Assembly (NCBI RefSeq): GCF_014305095.1
Contig: NZ_JACRUI010000001.1
Span: 1,361,398-1,425,397 of the forward strand
Origin: Flavobacterium kayseriense
GTDB taxonomy: Bacteria; Bacteroidota; Bacteroidia; Flavobacteriales; Flavobacteriaceae
Direction of reading: 5' to 3'
DNA length: 64,000 nt
This document shows positions 1 through 6,795 of this stretch, one piece after another. Under the pieces are notes generated by a model. It was not told where the DNA came from, did not search any database, and worked only from the letters and a program-made list of their open reading frames with translations. Numbering within the stretch: position 1 is the first letter of the stretch; every line of letters starts with the position of its first letter. Position numbers and translations under genes: made by a program.

Positions 1-43
1 GCCAGCGGTTAAATAAGAAATTATTTTATATCGCATTAATAAG

Positions 44-75
44 AGAGTCAATAGTTATTTATTGACTCTTTTTTT
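44..75 (+). terminator. Intrinsic terminator of an upstream gene
   Basis: A 9-bp stem (agagtcaat/attgactct, 44-52 and 61-69) with an 8-base loop is followed by a run of T. The first twelve bases of the window read Ala-Ser-Gly-stop in frame 1, so they may be the last codons of a plus-strand gene lying outside the window; that is inference from context only. Confidence 0.8.
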
Positions 76-83
76 GTGTGAAG

Positions 84-148
84 GATAGTAGTGAAAATCC
101 TTTAGGAAGCTTTGCTTACTAAAAGATTGTAGCGGATAGCCTGACGGC
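84..148 (-). repeat. Flavobacterial bipartite hairpin repeat, copy 1
   Basis: Outer arms with the pattern GATnGTAn2GAnATCCTTT and AAAAGATnnAGyGkAyAGC flank a small central stem-loop (aagc/gctt around 111-113). ATCCTTTAG (97-105) pairs with CTAAAAGAT (119-127) with one bulge. The same pattern occurs at 43612-43697 and, more degenerate, at 27886-28024. Read by the orientation used for the other copies, this one lies on the minus strand. It sits between a terminator and the rpsU promoter. Function is unknown; I recall similar sequences as common in flavobacterial intergenic regions but could not check. Confidence 0.6.
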
Positions 149-219
149 AAAGGCAAGAGTCTGGTGAAGTAATAAGGTGATTTTGCCGGCACACCTAAAA
201 TATTTTGCAATTCATAGGT

Positions 220-246
220 TGTAAGTCAAAATATTGATTACTTTTG
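220..246 (+). promoter_or_regulatory. rpsU promoter (Bacteroidota type)
   Basis: A perfect -7 element TAnnTTTG (tacttttg, 239-246) is preceded by TTG at 220-222, about 16 bases upstream, acting as the -33 element. Transcription would begin around 250, leaving a leader of about 25 bases that contains the unusual ribosome-binding site. Confidence 0.7.
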
Positions 247-256
247 CACACTTAAC

Positions 257-267
257 GAAAGGGGGTG
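257..267 (+). promoter_or_regulatory. Strong Shine-Dalgarno sequence of rpsU
   Basis: GAAAGGGGGTG can pair with all 11 bases of the 16S 3' end CACCUCCUUUC, with one G-U wobble. The AGGAGG-equivalent core is at 260-265, ten bases before ATG 276. Other genes here (tuf, rplK, rplL, rpoB, acnA) have A/T-rich leaders without such a match. In Flavobacterium johnsoniae the anti-SD is sequestered on the ribosome with the help of bS21, so a strong SD on the bS21 gene suggests feedback control. Confidence 0.85.
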
Positions 268-275
268 TCAATATT

Positions 276-470
276 ATGTTAATTATACCAATTAAAGACG
301 GAGAAAATATAGATAGAGCATTAAAGCGCTACAAAAGAAAGTTTGATAAAACAGGAACTGTTCGTCAACTAAGAGCACGTACAGCTTTTATTAAGCCTTC
401 TGTAAAAAATAGAATCAAAATTCAAAAAGCTGCTTACATCCAAAACATGAAAGACGGTTTAGAGAGTTAA
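276..470 (+). CDS. rpsU: 30S ribosomal protein S21 (bS21)
   Basis: Small-subunit ribosomal protein that binds near the 16S 3' end and, in flavobacteria, helps occlude the anti-Shine-Dalgarno sequence. The 64-residue product has the typical basic S21 sequence with the KRYKRKFDKTG segment at about 18-28. ATG 276 was chosen over an in-frame start at 234 because it follows the strong SD at 257-267 and gives the normal N-terminus; the earlier start would lie upstream of the predicted transcript start. The gene is monocistronic, with its own promoter and terminator. The strong SD suggests that translation rises when S21-lacking ribosomes accumulate, which is inference from F. johnsoniae work. Confidence 0.95.
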   Translation: MLIIPIKDGENIDRALKRYKRKFDKTGTVRQLRARTAFIKPSVKNRIKIQKAAYIQNMKDGLES

Positions 471-496
471 GATTATCTTTTTAGATTAAATACATG

Positions 497-541
497 CCGT
501 TAGTCATTAAAGTTTTTTAACTTTGAGGCTAACGGTTTTTT
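497..541 (+). terminator. rpsU terminator
   Basis: A long hairpin: outer stem ccgttag/ctaacgg (497-503 and 529-535) and inner stem aaagtt/aacttt (509-514 and 519-524) around a tttt loop, followed by six T. It ends seven bases before the next start codon. Confidence 0.85.
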
Positions 542-547
542 ATTTTT

Positions 548-1441
548 ATGATTACTTCCACAGTTGCATTTCGAGATTATTTAGAAAAGGAAAAAAAATA
601 TTCTCTTCATACGGTAAGTGGTTACTTGAGAGACATAAAGAGTTTTGCTGATTACAATGAGATTCATTATGGTGAAAGTGAAATTGATAAAGCTAATTAT
701 TCTCAAATTAGAGCTTGGATTGTTTCGCTTGTCGATGAAGGTAAGTCTACTGTTTCGGTTAATAGGAAAGTGTCTTCGTTGAAGGCTTTTTATAAATTTT
801 TATTAAAGAGTAAACAAATCCGCCTAAGTCCATTAATGAAGCATAAGGCTTTGAAAACAGCGACTATACTTCAGATCCCTTTTTCCGAGAAAGAAGTTGC
901 TTTGGCCTTATCTCTATATAGTAGGCCTGTAGGGTTTGAGCAAACAAGGAATAACCTTATAGTTGATTTGTTTTATACCACCGGGATTAGACGGGCTGAA
1001 TTGATTCATCTTAAGATAAGCGATATTGATTTTTCGGGTGAATTAATAAAAGTTTTAGGAAAACGTAATAAAGAACGTTTGGTTCCGATTTTACCTGTTT
1101 TAATTGAGCGCCTCTTAGTGTATAAAAGCGAGAGGGCTTTGCTAGAGAGTGTTGTGGATTTAGACTATTTTTTTCTATCTAAAAAAGGGGTAAAACTAAA
1201 TGAATCCTTTGTTTATCGTTTAATAAATACTTACTTTAGTGCAGTCTCTGATAAAGTAAAAAAGAGTCCGCATATCTTAAGGCATACGTTTGCGACTCAT
1301 TTACTAAATAATGGAGCTGATTTGAATTCGGTTAAGGAGTTACTAGGTCATGCTAGTTTAGCGTCTACACAAGTTTATACGCATAGTAGTTTGTCTGAGC
1401 TCAAAAAGGTGTATAAACAATCGCATCCTAGAAGTAAGTAG
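548..1441 (+). CDS. xerC: Tyrosine recombinase, XerC/XerD type
   Basis: Site-specific recombinase of the integrase family, likely acting at dif with a partner Xer protein to resolve chromosome dimers. The 297-residue protein has an N-terminal SAM-like core-binding domain (about 1-90) and a C-terminal catalytic domain. The catalytic set is visible: Arg148 in GIRRAE, Lys172, His242 and Arg245 in HILRH, His268 in LGHAS, and nucleophile Tyr277. Length and motifs fit a chromosomal Xer rather than a phage integrase, and no att-like repeat or mobile cargo lies nearby. It starts directly after the rpsU terminator and is followed closely by hpf, so the two may be co-transcribed. XerC versus XerD cannot be settled from sequence alone. 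Confidence 0.88.
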   Translation: MITSTVAFRDYLEKEKKYSLHTVSGYLRDIKSFADYNEIHYGESEIDKANYSQIRAWIVSLVDEGKSTVSVNRKVSSLKAFYKFLLKSKQIRLSPLMKHKALKTATILQIPFSEKEVALALSLYSRPVGFEQTRNNLIVDLFYTTGIRRAELIHLKISDIDFSGELIKVLGKRNKERLVPILPVLIERLLVYKSERALLESVVDLDYFFLSKKGVKLNESFVYRLINTYFSAVSDKVKKSPHILRHTFATHLLNNGADLNSVKELLGHASLASTQVYTHSSLSELKKVYKQSHPRSK

Positions 1442-1479
1442 TAATTCTGTTGTAATTAATCTTTTAAAAAATATTTATT

Positions 1480-1782
1480 ATGAAAGTAAATGTTCATGCT
1501 GTTAACTTTTCAGTTGACGCTAAGCTAGTGGGTTTTATTCAAGAAAGAATGGATAAGTTAGAAAAGTACTATGACAAAGTCGTTTCTGCCGATGTGTATT
1601 TGAAAGTCGAAAACACAAGCGATAAAGAAAATAAGATTGCAGAAATAAAGATAAATGTTCCAGGTGATGATTTTGTTGTAAAAAAACAGTGCAAAAGCTT
1701 TGAGGAGGCGATAGAATTAGTTGCCGATTCATTAGAAAGATTGTTGGTAAAAAGAAAAGAAAAAATAAGAACACATATATAA
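1480..1782 (+). CDS. hpf: Ribosome hibernation promoting factor (HPF/RaiA family)
   Basis: A 100-residue protein of the short HPF/YfiA type, which binds in the decoding channel of idle 70S ribosomes and silences them during starvation. It shows the expected N-terminal strand (VHAVNFSVDAKL), a basic helix, and an acidic middle followed by a Lys-rich C-terminus (LLVKRKEKIRTHI). It lacks the C-terminal dimerisation domain of long HPF. It lies 38 bases downstream of the recombinase and just upstream of the tRNA-tuf promoter, among translation genes. Confidence 0.88.
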   Translation: MKVNVHAVNFSVDAKLVGFIQERMDKLEKYYDKVVSADVYLKVENTSDKENKIAEIKINVPGDDFVVKKQCKSFEEAIELVADSLERLLVKRKEKIRTHI

Positions 1783-1805
1783 TGTAAATTTTTTTAAAAA
1801 AATGT

Positions 1806-1835
1806 TTTGATTCAGAGATAAAATCTATACATTTG
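1806..1835 (+). promoter_or_regulatory. Promoter of the tRNA-tuf operon
   Basis: TTTG at 1806-1809 and TACATTTG at 1828-1835 are separated by 18 bases, an excellent match to the Bacteroidota -33/-7 promoter. It should drive tRNA-Thr, tRNA-Tyr, tRNA-Thr and tuf. Confidence 0.8.
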
Positions 1836-1837
1836 CA

Positions 1838-1863
1838 GTCCGTTAGAAATAGCGGACTTTTTT
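1838..1863 (+). other. Hairpin plus T-run at the 5' end of the tRNA-tuf transcript
   Basis: gtccg (1838-1842) pairs with cggac (1853-1857) and is followed by six T. It looks like a short terminator but lies within a few bases of the predicted transcript start. It may be a leader stem trimmed during tRNA processing or a weak attenuator; the stem is only 5 bp. Confidence 0.4.
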
Positions 1864-1871
1864 ATTGAATT

Positions 1872-1945
1872 GCCAGCGTAGCTCAGTTGGCTAGAGCAGC
1901 TGATTTGTAATCAGCAGGTCGTGGGTTCGAGTCCCTCCGCCGGCT
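1872..1945 (+). tRNA. tRNA-Thr (anticodon TGT)
   Basis: A 74-base cloverleaf. Anticodon stem gctga/tcagc carries loop TTTGTAA, so the anticodon is TGT. The acceptor stem GCCAGCG/CGCCGGC has an A4-C69 mismatch and the T stem gtggg/ccctc a T-T mismatch. CCA is not encoded. First gene of a tRNA-Thr/Tyr/Thr-tuf operon. Confidence 0.93.
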
Positions 1946-1991
1946 CTACTGAAACTGAGGTTTTTGAAATGATGTAAGGCAATAAAAAAGA

Positions 1992-2072
1992 GGGGAGATA
2001 CTCAAGCGGCCAACGAGGGCAGACTGTAAATCTGCTGTGTAAACTTCGCAGGTTCGAATCCTGCTCTCCCCA
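1992..2072 (+). tRNA. tRNA-Tyr (anticodon GTA)
   Basis: An 81-base class II tRNA with acceptor stem GGGGAGA/TCTCCCC, anticodon loop CTGTAAA in a gcaga/tctgc stem, and a long variable arm. CCA is not encoded. Confidence 0.96.
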
Positions 2073-2113
2073 CAATAAGAATGCTAGAGTCGCTTCTAGA
2101 TTCTAAGAACTCT

Positions 2114-2185
2114 GCCGGTGTAGCTCAGGGGTAGAGTGCTTCCTTGGTAAGGAAGAGGTCTCGGGTTCAATTCCCGACATTGGCT
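2114..2185 (+). tRNA. tRNA-Thr (anticodon GGT)
   Basis: A 72-base tRNA with acceptor stem GCCGGTG/CATTGGC (two G-T wobbles) and anticodon loop TTGGTAA in stem cttcc/ggaag, so the anticodon is GGT. It is the second threonine isoacceptor in this operon and ends 54 bases before tuf. Confidence 0.93.
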
Positions 2186-2239
2186 CAAGTAAGTAAGAGA
2201 TTGAAATTAAATATATAAATAGATTAAAAATTAAGTAAA

Positions 2240-3427
2240 ATGGCAAAAGAAACCTTTAACCGTAACAAGCCCCACTTAAACATTGGTACAATTGGGCACG
2301 TGGATCACGGAAAAACTACATTAACTGCAGCGATAACTAAAGTGTTATCTGATGCTGGTTACTGTCAAGCAAAATCATTTGATCAAATTGATAATGCTCC
2401 AGAAGAAAAAGAAAGAGGTATTACAATTAATACATCACACGTTGAGTATGAAACTGCTAACCGTCACTACGCACACGTTGACTGTCCAGGTCACGCGGAT
2501 TACGTAAAGAACATGGTTACTGGTGCTGCTCAAATGGATGGTGCTATCCTTGTTGTAGCTGCAACTGATGGACCAATGCCACAAACACGTGAGCACATCC
2601 TTTTAGGTCGCCAAGTAGGTATTCCTAGAATGGTAGTTTTCATGAACAAAGTGGATATGGTTGATGATGCTGAGCTTTTAGAGCTAGTTGAAATGGAAAT
2701 CAGAGACTTATTGTCTTTCTACGAATATGATGGTGACAACTGTCCAGTTATTCAAGGATCTGCTTTAGGAGGGTTGAATAATGACGCTGCATGGGTACCA
2801 AAAATTCTTGAATTGATGGCTGCTGTTGATGAGTGGATTGAAGAGCCGGTACGTGATACTGAGAAGCCTTTCTTGATGCCTGTTGAAGATGTGTTTACAA
2901 TTACTGGTCGTGGAACTGTAGCTACAGGTCGTATCGAAACTGGTATTGCTAATACAGGAGATGCAGTTGAAATCATTGGTATGGGAGCTGAAAAATTAAC
3001 TTCTACTATTACAGGAGTTGAGATGTTCCGTAAAATCCTTGATAGAGGTGAAGCAGGAGATAACGTAGGTTTATTGTTAAGAGGTGTTGATAAAGAGTCT
3101 ATCAAAAGAGGAATGGTTATCATTAAGCCAGGTTCAGTAAAACCACACGCTACTTTCAAAGCTGAGGTTTATATCTTGAAAAAAGAAGAAGGTGGACGTC
3201 ATACTCCATTCCATAATAACTACCGTCCACAGTTTTACGTACGTACAACTGACGTGACAGGAGTTATTACTTTACCAGAAGGAGTAGAGATGGTAATGCC
3301 AGGAGACAACTTAACTATTAATGTAGCTTTATTAAGCCCAATCGCGATGAGTGTTGGTTTACGTTTCGCTATCCGTGAAGGTGGTAGAACAGTAGGTGCT
3401 GGTCAAGTAACTGAGATTGTAGGATAA
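2240..3427 (+). CDS. tuf: Elongation factor Tu
   Basis: GTPase that delivers aminoacyl-tRNA to the ribosomal A site. The 395-residue protein has a complete GTPase domain: G1 GHVDHGKT (19-26), DCPGH (81-85) and NKVD (136-139), followed by the two beta-barrel domains. ATG 2240 gives the standard MAKETF N-terminus. It is the last gene of the tRNA-Thr/Tyr/Thr unit, an arrangement also seen around E. coli tufB. A 40-base hairpin and tRNA-Trp follow, leading into secE. No Shine-Dalgarno sequence is present. Confidence 0.98.
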   Translation: MAKETFNRNKPHLNIGTIGHVDHGKTTLTAAITKVLSDAGYCQAKSFDQIDNAPEEKERGITINTSHVEYETANRHYAHVDCPGHADYVKNMVTGAAQMDGAILVVAATDGPMPQTREHILLGRQVGIPRMVVFMNKVDMVDDAELLELVEMEIRDLLSFYEYDGDNCPVIQGSALGGLNNDAAWVPKILELMAAVDEWIEEPVRDTEKPFLMPVEDVFTITGRGTVATGRIETGIANTGDAVEIIGMGAEKLTSTITGVEMFRKILDRGEAGDNVGLLLRGVDKESIKRGMVIIKPGSVKPHATFKAEVYILKKEEGGRHTPFHNNYRPQFYVRTTDVTGVITLPEGVEMVMPGDNLTINVALLSPIAMSVGLRFAIREGGRTVGAGQVTEIVG

Positions 3428-3444
3428 TTTCCTAAAAATTATAT

Positions 3445-3484
3445 AAAGCCAGTTGATGTTTATATTTTAAGCATCGCTGGCTTT
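3445..3484 (+). terminator. Hairpin between tuf and tRNA-Trp
   Basis: aaagccag (3445-3452) pairs with ctggcttt (3477-3484), extended by an inner gatg/catc pairing. Only three T follow, so this may be a weak terminator or an RNase processing stem just ahead of tRNA-Trp rather than a full stop. Confidence 0.55.
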
Positions 3485-3488
3485 CAAT

Positions 3489-3559
3489 ACGGGCGTAGTT
3501 CAAGGGTAGAATAGCGGTCTCCAAAACCGTTGATGGGGGTTCGAATCCCTCCGCCCGTG
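3489..3559 (+). tRNA. tRNA-Trp (anticodon CCA)
   Basis: A 71-base tRNA with acceptor stem ACGGGCG/CGCCCGT, anticodon loop CTCCAAA and discriminator G. It lies 17 bases upstream of secE, the common bacterial tRNA-Trp-secE-nusG arrangement. Confidence 0.96.
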
Positions 3560-3576
3560 CAAAAAAAAATATCATA

Positions 3577-3774
3577 ATGGCAAGAATTTTAAATTACATA
3601 TCAGAAGCATTTGAAGAATTAAAGTCAAATGTAACATGGCCAGAGTGGGCTGAAGTGCAAAGGCTGACTATTGTTGTTGCTGTCTTTTCAGTGTTATTTG
3701 CATTGGCTACATGGGGAGTAGATGAGTTTTTTGCAAAAGCTTTATCTAATTTTTTTAACTGGATAAAAGCTTAA
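3577..3774 (+). CDS. secE: Preprotein translocase subunit SecE
   Basis: Essential inner-membrane subunit of the SecYEG channel that clamps SecY. The 65-residue protein has an amphipathic cytoplasmic helix with the conserved EELKSNVTWP segment (13-22) and a single membrane span at about 29-50, the minimal one-span SecE form. It sits between tRNA-Trp and nusG as in most bacteria and is followed after 8 bases by nusG. Confidence 0.96.
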   Translation: MARILNYISEAFEELKSNVTWPEWAEVQRLTIVVAVFSVLFALATWGVDEFFAKALSNFFNWIKA

Positions 3775-3782
3775 TTCTTGTT

Positions 3783-4334
3783 ATGGCAGATAATAATGTT
3801 AAAAAATGGTATGTAGTTCGAGCTGTTAGTGGGCAAGAGAATAAAGTGAAAGCTTACATAGAAACTGAAATTTCTAGATTAGAGATGGAAGATTATGTTT
3901 CTCAAGTTCTAGTTCCTACAGAGAAAGTGGTATCTGTAAAAGATGGCAAGAAGTTAATCAAGGAAAAAGTATATTTTCCTGGTTATGTTATGATAGAGGC
4001 TAACCTAGTTGGTGAGATTCCTCACATTATAAAATCGATAACTAGTGTTATTGGTTTTTTGGGTGAAATAAAAGGCGGTGAGCCAGTTCCTTTGAGATTG
4101 TCAGAAGTTAATAGGATGTTAGGTAAGGTTGATGAGTTAGCTGTAAATACTGATAACCGTGCTATTCCTTTTAATCTTGGGGAAACTATCAAAGTAATTG
4201 ATGGTCCTTTTAATGGATTCAACGGTACTGTTGAAAAAATCAATGAAGAAAAGCGTAAGCTAGAAGTAATGGTGAAGATTTTCGGAAGAAAAACTCCGCT
4301 TGAACTTAGTTTTATGCAAGTTGAAAAAGTATAA
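3783..4334 (+). CDS. nusG: Transcription termination/antitermination factor NusG
   Basis: Binds RNA polymerase and modulates pausing, Rho termination and transcription-translation coupling. The 183-residue protein has an N-terminal NGN domain (KWYVVRAVSGQENKVKAYIE from residue 8) and a C-terminal KOW domain (about 129-183, with VIDGPFNGFNGTVEKI). It is translated close behind secE, and a 68-base spacer separates it from rplK. Confidence 0.97.
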   Translation: MADNNVKKWYVVRAVSGQENKVKAYIETEISRLEMEDYVSQVLVPTEKVVSVKDGKKLIKEKVYFPGYVMIEANLVGEIPHIIKSITSVIGFLGEIKGGEPVPLRLSEVNRMLGKVDELAVNTDNRAIPFNLGETIKVIDGPFNGFNGTVEKINEEKRKLEVMVKIFGRKTPLELSFMQVEKV

Positions 4335-4360
4335 TTTTTTGTTACACATATAATATCCAT

Positions 4361-4383
4361 AACAATCGCTTCCATTGATTGTT
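4361..4383 (+). other. Small hairpin in the nusG-rplK spacer
   Basis: aacaatc (4361-4367) pairs with gattgtt (4377-4383) about 20 bases before the rplK start. It could be part of the leader through which L1 or L11 operon translation is controlled, but I cannot recognise a defined protein-binding motif. Confidence 0.3.
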
Positions 4384-4402
4384 GTGTTAAATTTTTTAAA
4401 AA

Positions 4403-4840
4403 ATGGCTAAAGAAATTAGTAAAGTAGTTAAACTACAAGTTAAGGGAGGTGCTGCGAACCCGTCGCCACCGGTTGGACCTGCTTTAGGAGCTGCTGGTGT
4501 TAATATCATGGAATTCTGTAAGCAATTTAATGCTAGAACTCAAGATAAACCCGGCAAAATATGCCCAGTACAAATTACTGTGTATAAAGACAAATCTTTT
4601 GATTTTGTTATTAAGACTCCTCCAGCAGCGGTTCAGTTATTGGATGCTGCGAAGCTAAAATCTGGTTCTGGTGAGCCTAATCGTAAAAAAGTAGCTAGTG
4701 TTACTTGGGAACAAATTAGAGCTATTGCTGAAGACAAGATGCCAGACTTAAACTCTTTCACTATTGAGAAAGCGATGAGTATGGTTGCTGGAACAGCTAG
4801 ATCTATGGGTATAACTGTATCAGGAGACGCTCCTTTTTAA
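4403..4840 (+). CDS. rplK: 50S ribosomal protein L11 (uL11)
   Basis: Component of the GTPase-associated centre that binds 23S rRNA helices 43-44 and the L10-L12 stalk base. The 145-residue protein carries the N-terminal proline-rich signature ([11 protein letters not shown], about 19-29) and the C-terminal rRNA-binding domain. First of four consecutive stalk/L1 genes; rplA begins 13 bases after its stop. Confidence 0.98.
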   Translation: MAKEISKVVKLQVKGGAANPSPPVGPALGAAGVNIMEFCKQFNARTQDKPGKICPVQITVYKDKSFDFVIKTPPAAVQLLDAAKLKSGSGEPNRKKVASVTWEQIRAIAEDKMPDLNSFTIEKAMSMVAGTARSMGITVSGDAPF

Positions 4841-4853
4841 TTAAGAGAAAGAC

Positions 4854-5543
4854 ATGGCAAAATTGACAAAAAAGCAAAAAGAGGCTGCTTCAAAAATTGA
4901 AAAGAACAAACTATATTCTTTAAAGGATGCTGCGGCATTAATAAAAGTTATAGCTTCTGCAAAATTTGATGAGTCTGTTGATATCGCGGTACGTTTGGGT
5001 GTAGATCCAAGAAAAGCGAATCAAATGGTAAGAGGTGTAGTAACATTACCTCATGGTACTGGTAAAGATGTAAAAGTATTAGCATTAGTAACTCCAGATA
5101 AAGAAGCGGAAGCTTTAGCTGCTGGGGCTGATTATGTTGGTCTTGATGATTACCTTCAAAAAATAAAAGATGGTTGGACAGATGTTGATGTAATTATCAC
5201 GATGCCAGCTGTTATGGGGAAATTAGGTCCATTAGGTCGTATTTTAGGACCAAGAGGTTTAATGCCTAACCCTAAAACAGGTACAGTAACTATGGATGTT
5301 GCTAAAGCTGTAGCAGAGGTAAAAGCTGGTAAAATTGACTTTAAAGTTGATAAAACTGGAATTGTACATGCTGGAATTGGTAAAGTTTCTTTTGGAGCTG
5401 AGCAAATCTATGAAAATGCACACGAAATTATTCAAACATTAATCAAACTTAAACCAACTGCTGCTAAAGGTACCTACATTAAAGGTATTCACCTTACAAG
5501 CACTATGAGTCCTGCAATTGCATTGGACCCTAAAGCAGTATAA
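4854..5543 (+). CDS. rplA: 50S ribosomal protein L1 (uL1)
   Basis: L1-stalk protein that helps release E-site tRNA and, in many bacteria, represses its own rplKA message. At 229 residues it has the normal length and contains the signature region [20 protein letters not shown] in the middle of the protein. It is tightly coupled behind rplK and followed after 22 bases by rplJ. Confidence 0.98.
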   Translation: MAKLTKKQKEAASKIEKNKLYSLKDAAALIKVIASAKFDESVDIAVRLGVDPRKANQMVRGVVTLPHGTGKDVKVLALVTPDKEAEALAAGADYVGLDDYLQKIKDGWTDVDVIITMPAVMGKLGPLGRILGPRGLMPNPKTGTVTMDVAKAVAEVKAGKIDFKVDKTGIVHAGIGKVSFGAEQIYENAHEIIQTLIKLKPTAAKGTYIKGIHLTSTMSPAIALDPKAV

Positions 5544-5565
5544 TTGGTAGTTAAAAATTTTTAGT

Positions 5566-6066
5566 ATGACTAGAGAAGAAAAATCAATCGCGATTGAAGA
5601 TTTAACTGCACAGTTAGCTGGTACAAATATTATCTATGTATCTGATATTTCTGGATTAAATGCAGAGATGACTTCAAACTTGAGAAGAGCTTGTTACAAA
5701 GCAGGTATTAAATTAGAAGTTGTTAAAAATACATTGCTTGCAAAAGCTATGGAAGTTTCTGATAATGATTATGGTGATTTACCTTCAGTTTTGACTGGTA
5801 ATAGTGCTATCTTTATTTCAGATGTCGCTAACGCTCCTGGTAAAATCATTAAGGATTTCAGAAAAAAATCGGCAAAACCTGTATTGAAAGGGGCTTATAT
5901 TAATTCTGAAGTTTATATTGGTGATGATCAATTAGATGCATTAGCTACAATTAAATCTAAAGAAGAGCTTATTGGAGAAATCATTGGATTACTTCAGTCA
6001 CCAGCACAAAGAGTTATTTCTGCTTTGCAGAACCAATTTGCTGGGAGCGAAGAAGTAGAGGCATAA
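5566..6066 (+). CDS. rplJ: 50S ribosomal protein L10 (uL10)
   Basis: Stalk-base protein that anchors L12 dimers. The 166-residue product has the N-terminal rRNA-binding domain with KNTLLAKA and a C-terminal helix (LLQSPAQRVISALQNQF) that receives L12. It lies between rplA and rplL; the 84-base rplJ-rplL gap has no clear promoter. In other bacteria L10 represses its own message, but I see no definite leader motif here. Confidence 0.97.
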   Translation: MTREEKSIAIEDLTAQLAGTNIIYVSDISGLNAEMTSNLRRACYKAGIKLEVVKNTLLAKAMEVSDNDYGDLPSVLTGNSAIFISDVANAPGKIIKDFRKKSAKPVLKGAYINSEVYIGDDQLDALATIKSKEELIGEIIGLLQSPAQRVISALQNQFAGSEEVEA

Positions 6067-6150
6067 TTAAACAAGACATAAGTTTTGTATTAAACACGCG
6101 CACAATAAATAAATTATATTTTCACAAATCATTTTAAAACGATAGAAAAA

Positions 6151-6519
6151 ATGGCAGATTTGAAACAATTCGCAGAACAATTAGTTAACCTTACAGTAAA
6201 AGAAGTTAACGAATTAGCAACAATATTAAAAGATGAATACGGAATCGAACCAGCTGCTGCAGCTGTAGTAGTATCAGGTGGTGGAGAAGCTGCTGCTGAA
6301 GAAGCTCAAACTGAATTCACAGTAATCTTAAAAGAAGCTGGTGCTTCTAAATTAGCTGTTGTGAAAATGGTAAAAGAACTTACAGGTTTAGGTTTGAAAG
6401 AAGCTAAAGATGTAGTTGATTCTGCTCCAAGTACAGTTAAAGAAGGTGTATCTAAAGATGAGGCTGAAGGTCTTAAAAAATCATTAGAAGAAGCTGGAGC
6501 TGTAGTTGAGCTTAAATAG
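6151..6519 (+). CDS. rplL: 50S ribosomal protein L7/L12 (bL12)
   Basis: Multimeric stalk protein that recruits translational GTPases. The 122 residues comprise the N-terminal dimerisation helices, an Ala/Gly-rich hinge (about 35-53) and the C-terminal factor-binding domain with [15 protein letters not shown]. Followed by a strong hairpin (6542-6586) that should reduce read-through into rpoB, as in the classic L12-rpoB attenuator arrangement. Confidence 0.98.
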   Translation: MADLKQFAEQLVNLTVKEVNELATILKDEYGIEPAAAAVVVSGGGEAAAEEAQTEFTVILKEAGASKLAVVKMVKELTGLGLKEAKDVVDSAPSTVKEGVSKDEAEGLKKSLEEAGAVVELK

Positions 6520-6541
6520 TTAAACTTAGTTTAAAGAATAA

Positions 6542-6586
6542 GGTTTAGGTCTTGGGTTTAGTCGCCCAAAGACCTAAACCATTTTT
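6542..6586 (+). terminator. Terminator/attenuator between rplL and rpoB
   Basis: ggtttaggtctt-ggg (6542-6556) pairs with cccaaagacctaaacc (6565-6580) with a one-base bulge, followed by ttttt. It likely attenuates transcription between the ribosomal-protein and polymerase genes. Confidence 0.85.
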
Positions 6587-6733
6587 CGTATAACAAAAGT
6601 CTGTCTTGTTTATTGAATAATAAGCCATGATAGCAAACATATTTTATTCCATTACGAGGAAAAAAAATTGACAGGTAATAAGAAAGTAGTTATCTTAAAT
6701 TGATTTTTAAAGATGTAATGGTTCTAAAATTAA

Positions 6734-6758
6734 ACTATAAATAGGACCTATTTATAGT
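6734..6758. promoter_or_regulatory. Perfect 12-bp inverted repeat in the rpoB leader
   Basis: Two 12-base arms (6734-6745 and 6747-6758) are exact reverse complements around a single base. The centre lies about 50 bases upstream of the rpoB start. It could be a protein operator or, in RNA, a hairpin. No TAnnTTTG promoter is evident between the attenuator and rpoB. Confidence 0.55.
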
Positions 6759-6795
6759 AATAAAAATTACTTTTTAATCAAAATTTTGTCCATTG

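Noticed and set aside
548..1441. Tyrosine recombinase as the integrase of a mobile element
   Set aside because: No flanking direct repeats, tRNA disruption or cargo genes; length, motifs and housekeeping context fit a chromosomal Xer protein.
1535..1774. Antisense ORF opposite hpf, and similar antisense ORFs opposite rpoB, rpoC, acnB and others
   Set aside because: They mirror the codon pattern of the real genes on the other strand, have no promoter or domain, and their neighbours leave no room for them.
2752..3159. 135-residue minus-strand ORF inside tuf
   Set aside because: Shadow of a highly conserved gene; Ser/Pro/Ile-rich product with no recognisable family.
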